64,000 nucleotides of DNA from Serratia symbiotica. GTDB taxonomy: Bacteria; Pseudomonadota; Gammaproteobacteria; Enterobacterales; Enterobacteriaceae. Within the stretch, counting starts at the first letter, position 1, and each line of letters opens with the position of its first letter. Position numbers and translations under genes: made by a program. The notes under the pieces are model-generated. The model was not told where the DNA came from and did no database searches. It was given only the letters and a program-made list of their open reading frames with translations. Shown here piece after piece: positions 17,571 through 25,348 of this stretch. The DNA lies in contig NZ_CP050855.1 of assembly GCF_000821185.2 (NCBI RefSeq), forward strand, positions 310,001 to 374,000, written 5' to 3'.

Positions 17571-19583
17571 ATGCGGCTTTTTATCTGTGAAAAGCCCTCG
17601 CAGGGGCGCGATCTGGCGGCAGTGCTTGGGGCATCCCGCCGCAGTGACGGTTTTATGGCGGGTAGCGGCGTCACCATCACCTGGGCGGTGGGTCACCTGC
17701 TTGAGACTGCACCGCCAGAAGCTTATGGCCAGCAGTACGGCAGACCCTGGTCGCTCTCTGCCCTGCCGATACTGCCCGCACCCTGGCAGGTCATTGTGAA
17801 AAAAGAAACGCAGGATCAGTTTAAGGTAATCGAGCGGCTGCTACGCCAGGTTGATGAGGTGGTGATCGCAACCGACGCTGACCGTGAGGGTGAGGTCATT
17901 GCGCGCGAGCTACTCGATTACTGCCGCTGGGAAGGTCCGGTGCAGCGGCTCTGGCTCTCGGCGCTGGATGAACTCAGTATCCGTGCTGCATTGCAGGATC
18001 TTCGTCCGGGCGCAGATACACTCGGCATGTACCACGCCGGGTTGGGACGTGCGCGCGCAGACTGGTTGATAGGTATGAACCTCTCTCGCCTCTATACCCT
18101 GCGCGCGGCTGAAGTCGGTTTTGACGGTGTGGTGTCGGTCGGGCGCGTGCAAACTCCGACACTGGCACTGGTTGTGCGACGTGACAGGGAGATTGCGGCC
18201 TTTGTGCCTAAGCCTTACTGGCAGGTAAAGGCGCAGCTCACTGCGGGTGGTCTCACGTTCCCGGCGCAGTGGGTACCGGCGAAGGTTTATACCGATGAGG
18301 AAAAGCGCTGCGTGCATCAGAACATCGCGCAGCAGGTGGCGCAGCTTTGCCAACAGGCTGGCGTCGCAGTAGTGACGGAGTGCGAGACAAAACGGGAGAA
18401 GGCCGCCGCGCCGCTAGCCTTTTCTCTCGGCTCCCTGCAGCAGGCCTGTGGCAGGCTTTGGGACATGTCGCCCCAGCAGGTGCTGGATACAGCGCAAAGC
18501 CTGTATGAAAAACACAAGGCTACTACCTACCCCCGCACCGACTGCGGCTACCTGCCGGAGTCCATGCGTAAGGAAATTCCCAGTGTGCTGGACGCTATTG
18601 GCCGCACTGATCCAGAGTGTGCCCCACTGTTGTCCCAACTCGATAAGACGATGGTCTCACGCATATGGAACGACAAAAAAATCACTGCCCATCATGGTAT
18701 TATCCCCACGCGTAACGCATTCCAACTGTCCGCACTAAACGAGGTTGAGTGCCGGGTGTATACACTGATCCGCCGCAACTATCTGGCACAGTTCCTGTCG
18801 CTGCACGAGTCAGATATTACCCGGCTGCAATTTGACATCGGCGGCCAGTTGTTTCGCACCCTTGGTCGAACGGAGATGATAAAAGGCTGGAAGGTATTAT
18901 TTGAAAAGGCCGATGAGGACGAGGTGCCGGCAGAGGATGAGGCAGCAGTGGCACTGCCTCCGCTCAGTAGAGATGCGCGCTGTGGGGTAAGTCGTGCAGA
19001 GGTGGTACCACTGATGACCCGCCCGCCGGCGCATTACACCTTTGCCACCCTTATCGGTGCCATGATGAACGCTGCGGCATTTGTTACTGACGTTTCGCTG
19101 CGCAAGGTGCTGAAAGACAACGCTGGACTGGGCACCGAAGCCACCCGTGCCGGTATTGTCGAGCAACTGCTAAACCGCCGCTTTATCGCGCGTAAAGGCA
19201 GCAAGCTGATGGCTACGGATCTCGGCGCTGACGTCATTGATGCTCTGCCACCCCAGTTGACGGAGCCGGGAATGACGGCGCTGTGGGAACAGGCGCTGGA
19301 TGAGGTCGCCGCAGGTCGCATGACGCTCAGCGCCTTTTTGCAACGGCAGGCGGGCTGGACGCGCAACTTGGTAAGCCAGGGTGCGCAGCAGCAGGTTCAC
19401 ATCCGCGTACCACCCACGCCGCCTTGTCCGTTGTGCGGCGGGAAAACCCGTCTGCGTAAGGGGGACAAAGGCGAGTTCTGGAGTTGTCAGCACTACCCTG
19501 AATGTAAGGGGATCATTAACAGTGATACCAGGAAGCGAAAAAGCCCGCGCCGGGCTAAGTCACCAAAATCCAACAAGAATTAA
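17571..19583 (+). CDS. topB: DNA topoisomerase III (type IA)
   Basis: 670 residues. The N-terminal Toprim domain has EKPSQGRDLAAVLG and the metal-binding TDADREGEV (101-109). The active-site tyrosine is Tyr320 in TTYPRTDCGY. VGRVQTPTLALVV (about 190-202) and the TRAGIVEQLLNRRFI block complete the type IA core. A C-terminal zinc ribbon (about 617-645, CPLCGG...CQHYPEC) and a basic tail follow. It passes and decatenates single DNA strands, probably to resolve ICE replication intermediates. ATG at 17571 with GAGGAG upstream. Complete, no anomalies. Confidence 0.95.
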   Translation: MRLFICEKPSQGRDLAAVLGASRRSDGFMAGSGVTITWAVGHLLETAPPEAYGQQYGRPWSLSALPILPAPWQVIVKKETQDQFKVIERLLRQVDEVVIATDADREGEVIARELLDYCRWEGPVQRLWLSALDELSIRAALQDLRPGADTLGMYHAGLGRARADWLIGMNLSRLYTLRAAEVGFDGVVSVGRVQTPTLALVVRRDREIAAFVPKPYWQVKAQLTAGGLTFPAQWVPAKVYTDEEKRCVHQNIAQQVAQLCQQAGVAVVTECETKREKAAAPLAFSLGSLQQACGRLWDMSPQQVLDTAQSLYEKHKATTYPRTDCGYLPESMRKEIPSVLDAIGRTDPECAPLLSQLDKTMVSRIWNDKKITAHHGIIPTRNAFQLSALNEVECRVYTLIRRNYLAQFLSLHESDITRLQFDIGGQLFRTLGRTEMIKGWKVLFEKADEDEVPAEDEAAVALPPLSRDARCGVSRAEVVPLMTRPPAHYTFATLIGAMMNAAAFVTDVSLRKVLKDNAGLGTEATRAGIVEQLLNRRFIARKGSKLMATDLGADVIDALPPQLTEPGMTALWEQALDEVAAGRMTLSAFLQRQAGWTRNLVSQGAQQQVHIRVPPTPPCPLCGGKTRLRKGDKGEFWSCQHYPECKGIINSDTRKRKSPRRAKSPKSNKN

Positions 19584-19643
19584 TCCATCGTCTCTGTATT
19601 GCAGGCCAGTGTGGCCTTTGCTATTGTTAACCCGGCTCTGAAG

Positions 19644-19876
19644 CCGCACTCCGTGACTGCGGGTTTCGTCAGCATCTAATGCATGTGCTGGCGGGATACA
19701 GTCTGATCGGTCCGTCCACACCTGAACGGGAGCCGGTAAGGCACGAAAACTCCGTGAAACCCGTGCCGGGAATTGAACACGCCAGCGGAGCTACTGCAGC
19801 ATTAAGCAGCTAAACCTCAGGTCGATGGTGCAGACCTCAGAAGGCGGTGCCGTCAGGTACCGCTTTTTTTATTTTT
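19644..19876 (+). ncRNA. Candidate structured RNA: chain of hairpins ending in a strong terminator
   Basis: No gene fits here. Successive stems are CCGCA/TGCGG (19644/19658), GTCAGCA/TGCTGGC (about 19668/19686), CCGT/ACGG (about 19712/19726), GGCACG/CGTGCC (19740/19762), CTGC/GCAG (19795/19806) and AGGTC/GACCT (19819/19833). The end is GCGGTGCC-GTCA-GGTACCGC at 19844-19863 followed by a T-rich tract to 19876. It may be a small RNA, a topB 3' UTR or an attenuator. It does not match a tRNA or a riboswitch I know. Confidence 0.5.
19844..19876 (+). terminator. Strong rho-independent terminator
   Basis: An 8-bp GC-rich stem with a GTCA tetraloop (one G-T pair) is followed by TTTTTTTATTTTT. It closes the topB transcript or the candidate structured RNA. 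Confidence 0.85.
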
Positions 19877-20226
19877 CACGACTGATGATTTTCTGCGCGC
19901 AGCAGCGTTGACATATGCTGTGTCTGAATCAATGATAAAGAGGCTTATCGTTGTCATCACGACAACTGCCAATGTTCCAGTGATTTGAGAGGAGCGCCTT
20001 CGGGTAATCACATGCCAATGCCATCACAACCTGAGAGATGGCGCTTTCGGGCGGTTCAAACCTGTTAACCTTTGCGAACAGGGGCCTGATAATCAGGTTA
20101 AGGTCCACTTCACCAATACAGCCAGTCGGCGCTTACTGCTGACTTCCCTGCGGGAAACACTTCCCGTACGGGACAGATGTTTCTCCGCTACCTGTTTATG
20201 TTCAGTTTTACTCCGGAGAAAACATC
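19877..20226. promoter_or_regulatory. Long leader of the STY4534-type gene with several hairpins
   Basis: Non-coding. Stems seen include CCTGTT/AACAGG near 20062-20083, CCTGAT/ATCAGG near 20087-20099, TTCCC/GGGAA near 20143-20157, and TCCC-GTAC-GGGA near 20161. Two similar GCGCYTTCGGG elements occur near 19995 and 20041. This much structure before an abundant-type DNA-binding protein suggests translational or antitermination control; no known riboswitch was recognised. Confidence 0.4.
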
Positions 20227-20721
20227 ATGACTGCAAACACTCATACTGCCCCTGCTTCAAACGGCTCTTCTTCTGGCACTCAGAAAAAAGAGTATTTCAA
20301 CCTCAACGTTAGCGGTATCGGTTATCTCAATTCGATCCGCCGTGTTCAGGGTCCTAACGGTGAGTTCACCTGCGCTGTTATCAACGCTCTGACAGGACCA
20401 ACGGACAATGCTTCCTATACCCGTTTCGATGTCACCATCGCGGGTTCGGACACAACCAAGCTCATCAACCGCTGTCAGAAAGCGGTTGATGAAGAGGAGA
20501 AAGTCCTGATTGGCTTTGTGCTGAGCGGTCTGAAAGCCGACGTTTTTACCCTTCAAACGGGTGAACACGCCGGTGAAGCCCGAACCTCTCTGAAAGCCCG
20601 CCTGATTAAGGTGGACTTTATCAAGAAAGGCCAGGACGTGGTATACCAAGCACCCAATGCTTCTCAGACGCCGGAATCTGGTTCATCTGCTGCTAAAGAG
20701 TACGATCCGAACTCCTTCTAA
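20227..20721 (+). CDS. STY4534-family ICE protein (DUF3577)
   Basis: 164 residues. The core FNLNVSGIGYLNSIRRVQG...FTCAVINALTGPTDNASYTRFDVTIAG resembles DUF3577 proteins placed between topB and ssb in SPI-7-type ICEs. The strand-rich pattern and position next to ssb suggest a single-strand DNA-binding or recombination accessory role, which is inference. N-terminal 20 residues are Thr/Ser-rich and the tail (EYDPNSF) is acidic. ATG at 20227 follows CCGGAGAAAA. Confidence 0.75.
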   Translation: MTANTHTAPASNGSSSGTQKKEYFNLNVSGIGYLNSIRRVQGPNGEFTCAVINALTGPTDNASYTRFDVTIAGSDTTKLINRCQKAVDEEEKVLIGFVLSGLKADVFTLQTGEHAGEARTSLKARLIKVDFIKKGQDVVYQAPNASQTPESGSSAAKEYDPNSF

Positions 20722-20798
20722 GCGTCACGGACACACCACCGGAATACATCCCGGTGGTTGTGCTCCTCTCAACCCCCTATTTTTAAGAGGAAATCATT

Positions 20799-21296
20799 AT
20801 GTCCGCACGCGGCGTCAACAAAGTCATCCTCGTCGGTAACCTCGGCCAGGATCCAGAAGTACGTTACATGCCTAACGGTAATGCAGTGACCGGTTTAAGC
20901 CTGGCCACCTCGGAATCCTGGCGTGATAAACAGAGCGGTGAAAACCGTGAGAATACCGAATGGCATCGTGTCGTGCTGTTTGGCAAGCTGGCAGAAGTGG
21001 CCGGTGAATACCTGCGTAAAGGTTCACAGGTCTATATTGAAGGCCAGTTGCGCACCCGCAAATGGACGGATAACAGCGGCACTGACCGCTGGACGACGGA
21101 AGTGGTGGTGGGTATAAACGGAACGATGCAGATGTTGGGTGGTCGCAATACCAGCACCACTACCAGCGGAAACAAAGTGCAGTCAGGTCAGCAGAGCAGT
21201 TGGGGCCAGCCACAGCAACCTCAGCAAGCACAGTCTGCACCACGAAATCCGGCGAATGAGCCTCCAATGGATTTTGACGATGACATACCTTTCTAG
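20799..21296 (+). CDS. ssb: Single-stranded DNA-binding protein
   Basis: 165 residues. The OB fold (about 1-110) begins [23 protein letters not shown] and includes [29 protein letters not shown] Gln/Ser/Pro-rich linker follows, and the C-terminal tip DFDDDIPF is the docking peptide for replication and repair proteins. It protects single strands during ICE transfer and replication. ATG at 20799 with AAGAGG upstream. Its last ~70 bases recur in decayed form at 24253-24327. Confidence 0.95.
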   Translation: MSARGVNKVILVGNLGQDPEVRYMPNGNAVTGLSLATSESWRDKQSGENRENTEWHRVVLFGKLAEVAGEYLRKGSQVYIEGQLRTRKWTDNSGTDRWTTEVVVGINGTMQMLGGRNTSTTTSGNKVQSGQQSSWGQPQQPQQAQSAPRNPANEPPMDFDDDIPF

Positions 21297-21390
21297 GATT
21301 TACCTGAGAGTTATTTGTAAAGAATAAATACACAGACCCCTGTTAAGGTGCCTGTCGCAAAGCTATCTATGCGATTTCCTAATGATAACT

Positions 21391-21415
21391 GCGCCAGTTT
21401 GACTGGCGCTTTTTT
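21391..21415 (+). terminator. Rho-independent terminator after ssb
   Basis: GCGCCAG-TTTGA-CTGGCGC followed by six T residues, about 95 bases after the ssb stop. Confidence 0.85.
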
Positions 21416-21453
21416 ATTCAAGATAATTGAGTCAGAAGCGAGGTATCTCATTA

Positions 21454-21696
21454 ATGCCGGTTATACTCAGACTTAATGGATTTAAATTTTTTTTTTACTC
21501 AAATGAGGGGAACCCTCGTGAGCCAGCCCATATTCATGTCCGCAATGCCGAAGGTGAAGCAAAGTTCTGGACAGACGATGGGGTTAAACTGAGCAGAAAT
21601 GATGGCTTCAATGCCAGCACGCTCAGGGAGTTAACAAAAATGGTTGAACAGAACCAAACGCTCTTTGTGGAGGCCTGGAATGACTATTTCAGTTAA
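21454..21696 (+). CDS. DUF4160 protein
   Basis: 80 residues. MPVILRLNGFKFFFYSNEG and EPAHIHVRNAEGEAKFWTDDG are the DUF4160 core, with the conserved PxHIHV motif. These genes occur paired with DUF2442 genes, as here, in an arrangement resembling toxin-antitoxin modules; biochemical function is not established. The ATG at 21454 is preferred over an upstream TTG because GAGG precedes it and the family starts at MPxI. Confidence 0.8.
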   Translation: MPVILRLNGFKFFFYSNEGNPREPAHIHVRNAEGEAKFWTDDGVKLSRNDGFNASTLRELTKMVEQNQTLFVEAWNDYFS

Positions 21697-21928
21697 GAAT
21701 GTGCGCTTTGATGAAACCACCATGTGGGTCGAATTGAGTGATGGCAGAGTCATGGGGGTTCCGCTGGCTTGGTTCCCACGACTGCTCAACGCCTCTGCAA
21801 AGGATCGCAGAGATTATGAACTCAGTAAACGCGGTATCCACTGGGATGCTCTGGATGAGGATATCTCAGTGGACGGTTTGCTGGCAGGCTGCGGTGATGT
21901 GACCCATGTTCCGCATCACGTTGCATGA
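21680..21928 (+). CDS. DUF2442 protein, partner of DUF4160
   Basis: 82 residues. FDETTMWVELSDGRVMGVPLAWFPRLL and YELSKRGIHWDALDEDISVDGLLAG are the DUF2442 core. The start at 21680 overlaps the DUF4160 end by 17 bases and follows TGGAGG, so translation is coupled. The pair forms the first cargo item after ssb. The 3' end is repeated at 24081-24145. Confidence 0.8.
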   Translation: MTISVKNVRFDETTMWVELSDGRVMGVPLAWFPRLLNASAKDRRDYELSKRGIHWDALDEDISVDGLLAGCGDVTHVPHHVA

Positions 21929-22093
21929 CACAATAAAGGCCTTATTGACTCTATATGGCATCTGCAGAAAAGGCCATGTGAGAAATCTGTTAGCAGATTC
22001 AATTAATTACACTCTCTTGTGCGCCGATTTAGTCTGGCGCTTCTTTCTTCTATAATGGGGTTCAATAATCAGGAATGTCACTGGAGATCTACC

Positions 22094-22525
22094 ATGAACA
22101 CACGATACGAAGCTGATGTTGTTGCCTGGGCTCAGGAGCAGGCAGCTTTACTGCGTGCCGGTCGGTTCTCTGAGATTGATATTGCTAATATCGCCGAGGA
22201 GATCGAGGACGTGGGCAAAAGCGAAAAGCGTGAACTCGCCAGTCGTATGGCCGTTTTGCTGGCACATCTTCTCAAGTGGAAGTTTCAGACGGGCCGTCGC
22301 GGTTCTAGCTGGCAGCGAACCATCAAAGAACAAAGAAAAGCATTGGCATTACATATTAAAGGAACACCCAGCCTCAAAACTACGCTTTCCAACAGTGACT
22401 GGATTGCAGTTGTGTGGGCTGATGCGGTTTCTTCTGCGGCACAGGAAACACAGCTTGATGTGTTTCCTGAGGACTGCATCTGGGAAATGGGACAAATCCT
22501 GTCTCAGGAATTTTACCCGGAATAA
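22094..22525 (+). CDS. DUF29 family protein
   Basis: 143 residues with the DUF29 signature: YEADVVAWAQEQAALLRAGRFSEID, NIAEEIEDVGKSEKRELASRMAVLLAHLLKW and RGSSWQRTIKEQRKALALHI. Function unknown; members are scattered among mobile cargo. ATG at 22094 with GGAG upstream. Its natural terminator (aaaagcgcc/ggcgctttt) is split by the IS4-type insertion. Confidence 0.8.
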   Translation: MNTRYEADVVAWAQEQAALLRAGRFSEIDIANIAEEIEDVGKSEKRELASRMAVLLAHLLKWKFQTGRRGSSWQRTIKEQRKALALHIKGTPSLKTTLSNSDWIAVVWADAVSSAAQETQLDVFPEDCIWEMGQILSQEFYPE

Positions 22526-22564
22526 CCTCTGTCAGCATATCTGACGATAAAAGCGCCTTTATGG

Positions 22565-23953
22565 TAATGCCGGTCACTTAAGGTGACCGGCATTGTTTTT
22601 TATAGGTTATTTTCGTTTCAATGATTTCAGTTCCCGGGGATAACTGCGCTCCCTTCGACCTGGTAGCACCAAACTCCCTGCAAGCTCATAAAAATACTTC
22701 AGATGCCCAGGTACCGCGACCGGTGAACATAACGGTAACCCTATCAGTAACCTCAAGATTTCACTTATTGTTCCGCTGAAGCTTAACTGATAGGGCAGAT
22801 AATCCCCCTTCAGATTGAACGCCATTTTTACCATTTGATATCGCACCAGATTATAGGTCAGCTGCACTCCCCATAGCTCCTGCCTGATCATCTCTGGCAG
22901 TTTACTTCTCAGCGTCCACCGGTTGCCCAGCAGCTCCTGTTTCACTTCCCGGTAACCCAGCTCTATTTCCCAACGATGCTGATAAAGCTCGCTCACATCT
23001 GCCGCCGGATAACGCATCGTATCTGTCAGCGACGTCAGCACCTCCCGTTCCTTGCCCTTTATCGTTCGCACGATTAGCCGTGCTATCACCTCTTCGGGTA
23101 ATCCATCCCATTGTTTACGTGACAGTGGGCTTGTTTTCAGCTTCACCAGCCTGTCCTGACGGCCCAGCTTTCGTATCTCCTCATATTGCGTGTTTTTCTT
23201 CAGTGGCAGCAGCCAGTGACGATTTTCCCCGCTGTTCTGCCAGTGGTGAAGCAGGCCCAGTGAGTAAAAGCCCTTATCGAACAAGGTAATACTGTTGTCT
23301 GGTGTGCCCTTTGTCAGCCGTGCGGCCAGGTGCATCTCATTCGTTCCGTAGCGGTCGAACTCACTGGCAACCAGCAGATGACTGCTGAGCTCCATCTGAC
23401 ACACCATCTGCACCTGAGGGTAGGCTGTATCGCCGTGTTGAGTCCGGCTTTTACCGAAGGCGGCCTCATTTTCTGGCGTGTCCGGTGTTCGCCAGACTAC
23501 GCCATCGACGCCCAGCAATTTTAAGCCGTGCCACAAGGGATGGCGTGCCTCCTGATGCCAGTAGTCTGCGGTCAGTTTAAACAAGGTTTTAATGGGGTCT
23601 TCACCGAGTGTTTTACGCCGCTGGATTACGGAGCTGGGGGCGGTAAACGGGCGACCTGTCCGGTCAACAATGTCCATCAGATTCACGATTTGCGACAGGG
23701 GACGGTTGTTATAGATAGCCATGCCAATGACCAGCCAGACCATGGATTCAAGAGGGAGTTTACGTTTTCTGAGTGTGACGGTATCAGTCAGGGAGAAAGC
23801 CTGCTGAATGAGGTCAGGAGGCAACAGATCAGCCAGCGTCTGAACCTGTTCAGGGGCGGTAAAGATGCATAAAAAAGGGTTCCAGTCATGTCCTGAAACC
23901 CTTTTTACAGCAACCACTGGATCGTTCAACCGATCCTTAAACGATCGGCATTA
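22565..23953 (-). mobile_element. Complete IS4-family insertion sequence with 9-bp target duplication
   Basis: 1389 bp. The ends TAATGCCGGTCACTTAAGG and, inverted, TAATGCCGATCGTTTAAGG are terminal repeats. CCTTTATGG occurs at 22556-22564 and 23954-23962 as a direct target repeat, so the boundaries are exact and the insertion is recent. Closing the gap restores the hairpin aaaagcgcc-tttat-ggcgctttt followed by T residues: the element went into the loop of the DUF29 terminator. Confidence 0.93.
22607..23929 (-). CDS. IS4-type transposase
   Basis: 440 residues, full length for IS4. It has the DDE domain: LLGVDGVVWRTPDT (first Asp), ITLFDKGFYSLGLL (second Asp) and the IS4-family Y-R-E-K signature YQHRWEIELGYREVK carrying the Glu. 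No stop or frameshift, so activity is possible. The start at 23929 lies 24 bases inside the IS end. Confidence 0.93.
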   Translation of the reverse strand: MNDPVVAVKRVSGHDWNPFLCIFTAPEQVQTLADLLPPDLIQQAFSLTDTVTLRKRKLPLESMVWLVIGMAIYNNRPLSQIVNLMDIVDRTGRPFTAPSSVIQRRKTLGEDPIKTLFKLTADYWHQEARHPLWHGLKLLGVDGVVWRTPDTPENEAAFGKSRTQHGDTAYPQVQMVCQMELSSHLLVASEFDRYGTNEMHLAARLTKGTPDNSITLFDKGFYSLGLLHHWQNSGENRHWLLPLKKNTQYEEIRKLGRQDRLVKLKTSPLSRKQWDGLPEEVIARLIVRTIKGKEREVLTSLTDTMRYPAADVSELYQHRWEIELGYREVKQELLGNRWTLRSKLPEMIRQELWGVQLTYNLVRYQMVKMAFNLKGDYLPYQLSFSGTISEILRLLIGLPLCSPVAVPGHLKYFYELAGSLVLPGRRERSYPRELKSLKRK

Positions 23954-23962
23954 CCTTTATGG

Positions 23963-24373
23963 CGCTTTTTTTTCGGTTCGAGTCGGAGCAAGGCAAGGCT
24001 TTCGACCTGTCCCTATTATTAAAATCTCCACTTTTTTCTTCAGTTTGCTGTAAGAGTTTCACATTGTCTGCTTTTTCTTTGGTTTGCTGGCAGGTGCGCT
24101 GATGTGACCCATATTCCGAATCACGTTGCATGACACAGTAAGGCGAAACGCCAGATAACCGACGTTTTTATGAAAAGTATCTACGGCCAGTATCGTTGTG
24201 AACGCGCACGTCCCGTACAGGCTAACCCCATTAGTGCAAAACTCTTCATCCATAGCAACCTCAGCAGGCCCTGTCTGCACCACTAAATCCGGCGAACAAG
24301 CCACCGATTGATTTTGACGATAGCCGTAGTTAACATTACTATATTAGCTAACTTAGCTAATAAAGGGTGTTTT
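23963..24373. other. Scar region with decayed copies of DUF2442 and ssb 3' ends
   Basis: 24081-24145 copies the DUF2442 3' end (21875-21940), and 24253-24327 copies the ssb 3' end (about 21217-21288) with about 80 percent identity. A segment near 24046-24080 (agtttcacattgtctgcttt) recurs at about 25270-25300. No intact gene. The order suggests that successive cargo blocks were added at the ssb 3' side. Confidence 0.65.
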
Positions 24374-24604
24374 ATGACCATACAGGCAAATATGCACGAA
24401 GCGAAATCTCACCTCAGCCATCTGGCCGATCAGGCTGCAGAGGGTGAAATTGTCATCATTGCTAAATCCGGAAAGCCATACGTTCAGCTGATCCCTGTTA
24501 TGCAGAACGACAGGACACCTGGAGGTTATAGAGAAGACATCTCCATGGACAACTGCTTTAATGAAGCTGATGCTGAAATCCAGAGAATGTTTGAAGGTAA
24601 CTGA
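24374..24604 (+). CDS. Phd/YefM-family antitoxin
   Basis: 76 residues. ANMHEAKSHLSHLADQAAEGEIVIIAKSGKPYVQLIP is the Phd/YefM fold that binds operator DNA; the C-terminal acidic part (SMDNCFNEADAEIQRMFEG) would wrap the toxin. ATG at 24374 chosen because it matches the family start. The stop overlaps the VapC start as ATGA. Confidence 0.88.
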   Translation: MTIQANMHEAKSHLSHLADQAAEGEIVIIAKSGKPYVQLIPVMQNDRTPGGYREDISMDNCFNEADAEIQRMFEGN

Positions 24605-24990
24605 TGAAGCGTCTTCTTATTGATACGCATGTCTTTATCTGGTGGCTAACTGATGACCATGCTCTGGGATCTATGGCCAGAAGCGTGATTTCCAGGGGGA
24701 GTAACGTTGTTTATGTCAGCGCTGTGACCCCGTGGGAGATTTCTATCAAACGCTCTTTAGGTAAACTGCAGTTTGAGGCAGATATTGATGAGGCAATGGA
24801 ACGAAATCGCTTTTTTCCTCTCTCTATTACACATTCTCATGCAGAGCAGGCAGGCGAATTGCCAAGACACCATGGCGATCCGTTTGACCGTATGCTGATA
24901 GCGCAGTCGCAGATGGAAGGACTCATTCTGGTCTCTGCCGATACTGTTTTCAGCCAATACGGCACAAGGCTGATGAACGCCAGAACCTGA
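24604..24990 (+). CDS. vapC: VapC-type PIN toxin
   Basis: 128 residues. LIDTHVFIWWLTDD supplies the first PIN aspartate (Asp7), AVTPWEISIK the conserved Glu, and GDPFDRMLIAQ...LVSAD the remaining acidic residues. Phd-linked VapC-like ribonucleases of this type stop translation and act as addiction modules that stabilise mobile elements. Coupled to the antitoxin. All motifs are intact. Confidence 0.88.
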   Translation: MKRLLIDTHVFIWWLTDDHALGSMARSVISRGSNVVYVSAVTPWEISIKRSLGKLQFEADIDEAMERNRFFPLSITHSHAEQAGELPRHHGDPFDRMLIAQSQMEGLILVSADTVFSQYGTRLMNART

Positions 24991-25348
24991 TGGTGATTTT
25001 TTTCATTTTGGCGCTTTTTTTCGGAGCGGGTCATTTAGCCGGTACAAATCAGCCGCCACACAACGCGGGTCAAGATTGGAGCCTCGACAGGCTATATAAC
25101 TTGCTTTTGTGGCCTTACGGGGTTGTCCCTAAGGGAAATTCTCCAGCAATACAGATAGATTTATCGGTGTTCTCTGCCCCGTAAAGAAACAGAATAATCA
25201 GCATTCTTTTTCAGATACACCTGCTCGTTCACTCCAATCGACCACGCATTGTTTTTCTTTGGTTTGCAGTAAGAGTTTCACATTGTCTGCTTTTTCTTCA
25301 CCGCCAGAATAGCACTCCTGACCAAGACTATGACTGGGGTGAATCCTG
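24991..25348. other. Intergenic between VapC and pil operon
   Basis: Contains the right copy of the short direct repeat (about 25258-25300) that also lies left of the toxin-antitoxin pair. A GTGGCCTTACGG...TAAGG-like partial hairpin is near 25110. The pil promoter is probably in its last 100 bases, but I cannot place it. Confidence 0.4.

Noticed and set aside
19740..19840. tRNA or cobalamin riboswitch
   Set aside because: No cloverleaf or T-loop consensus, and none of the cobalamin core boxes could be matched.
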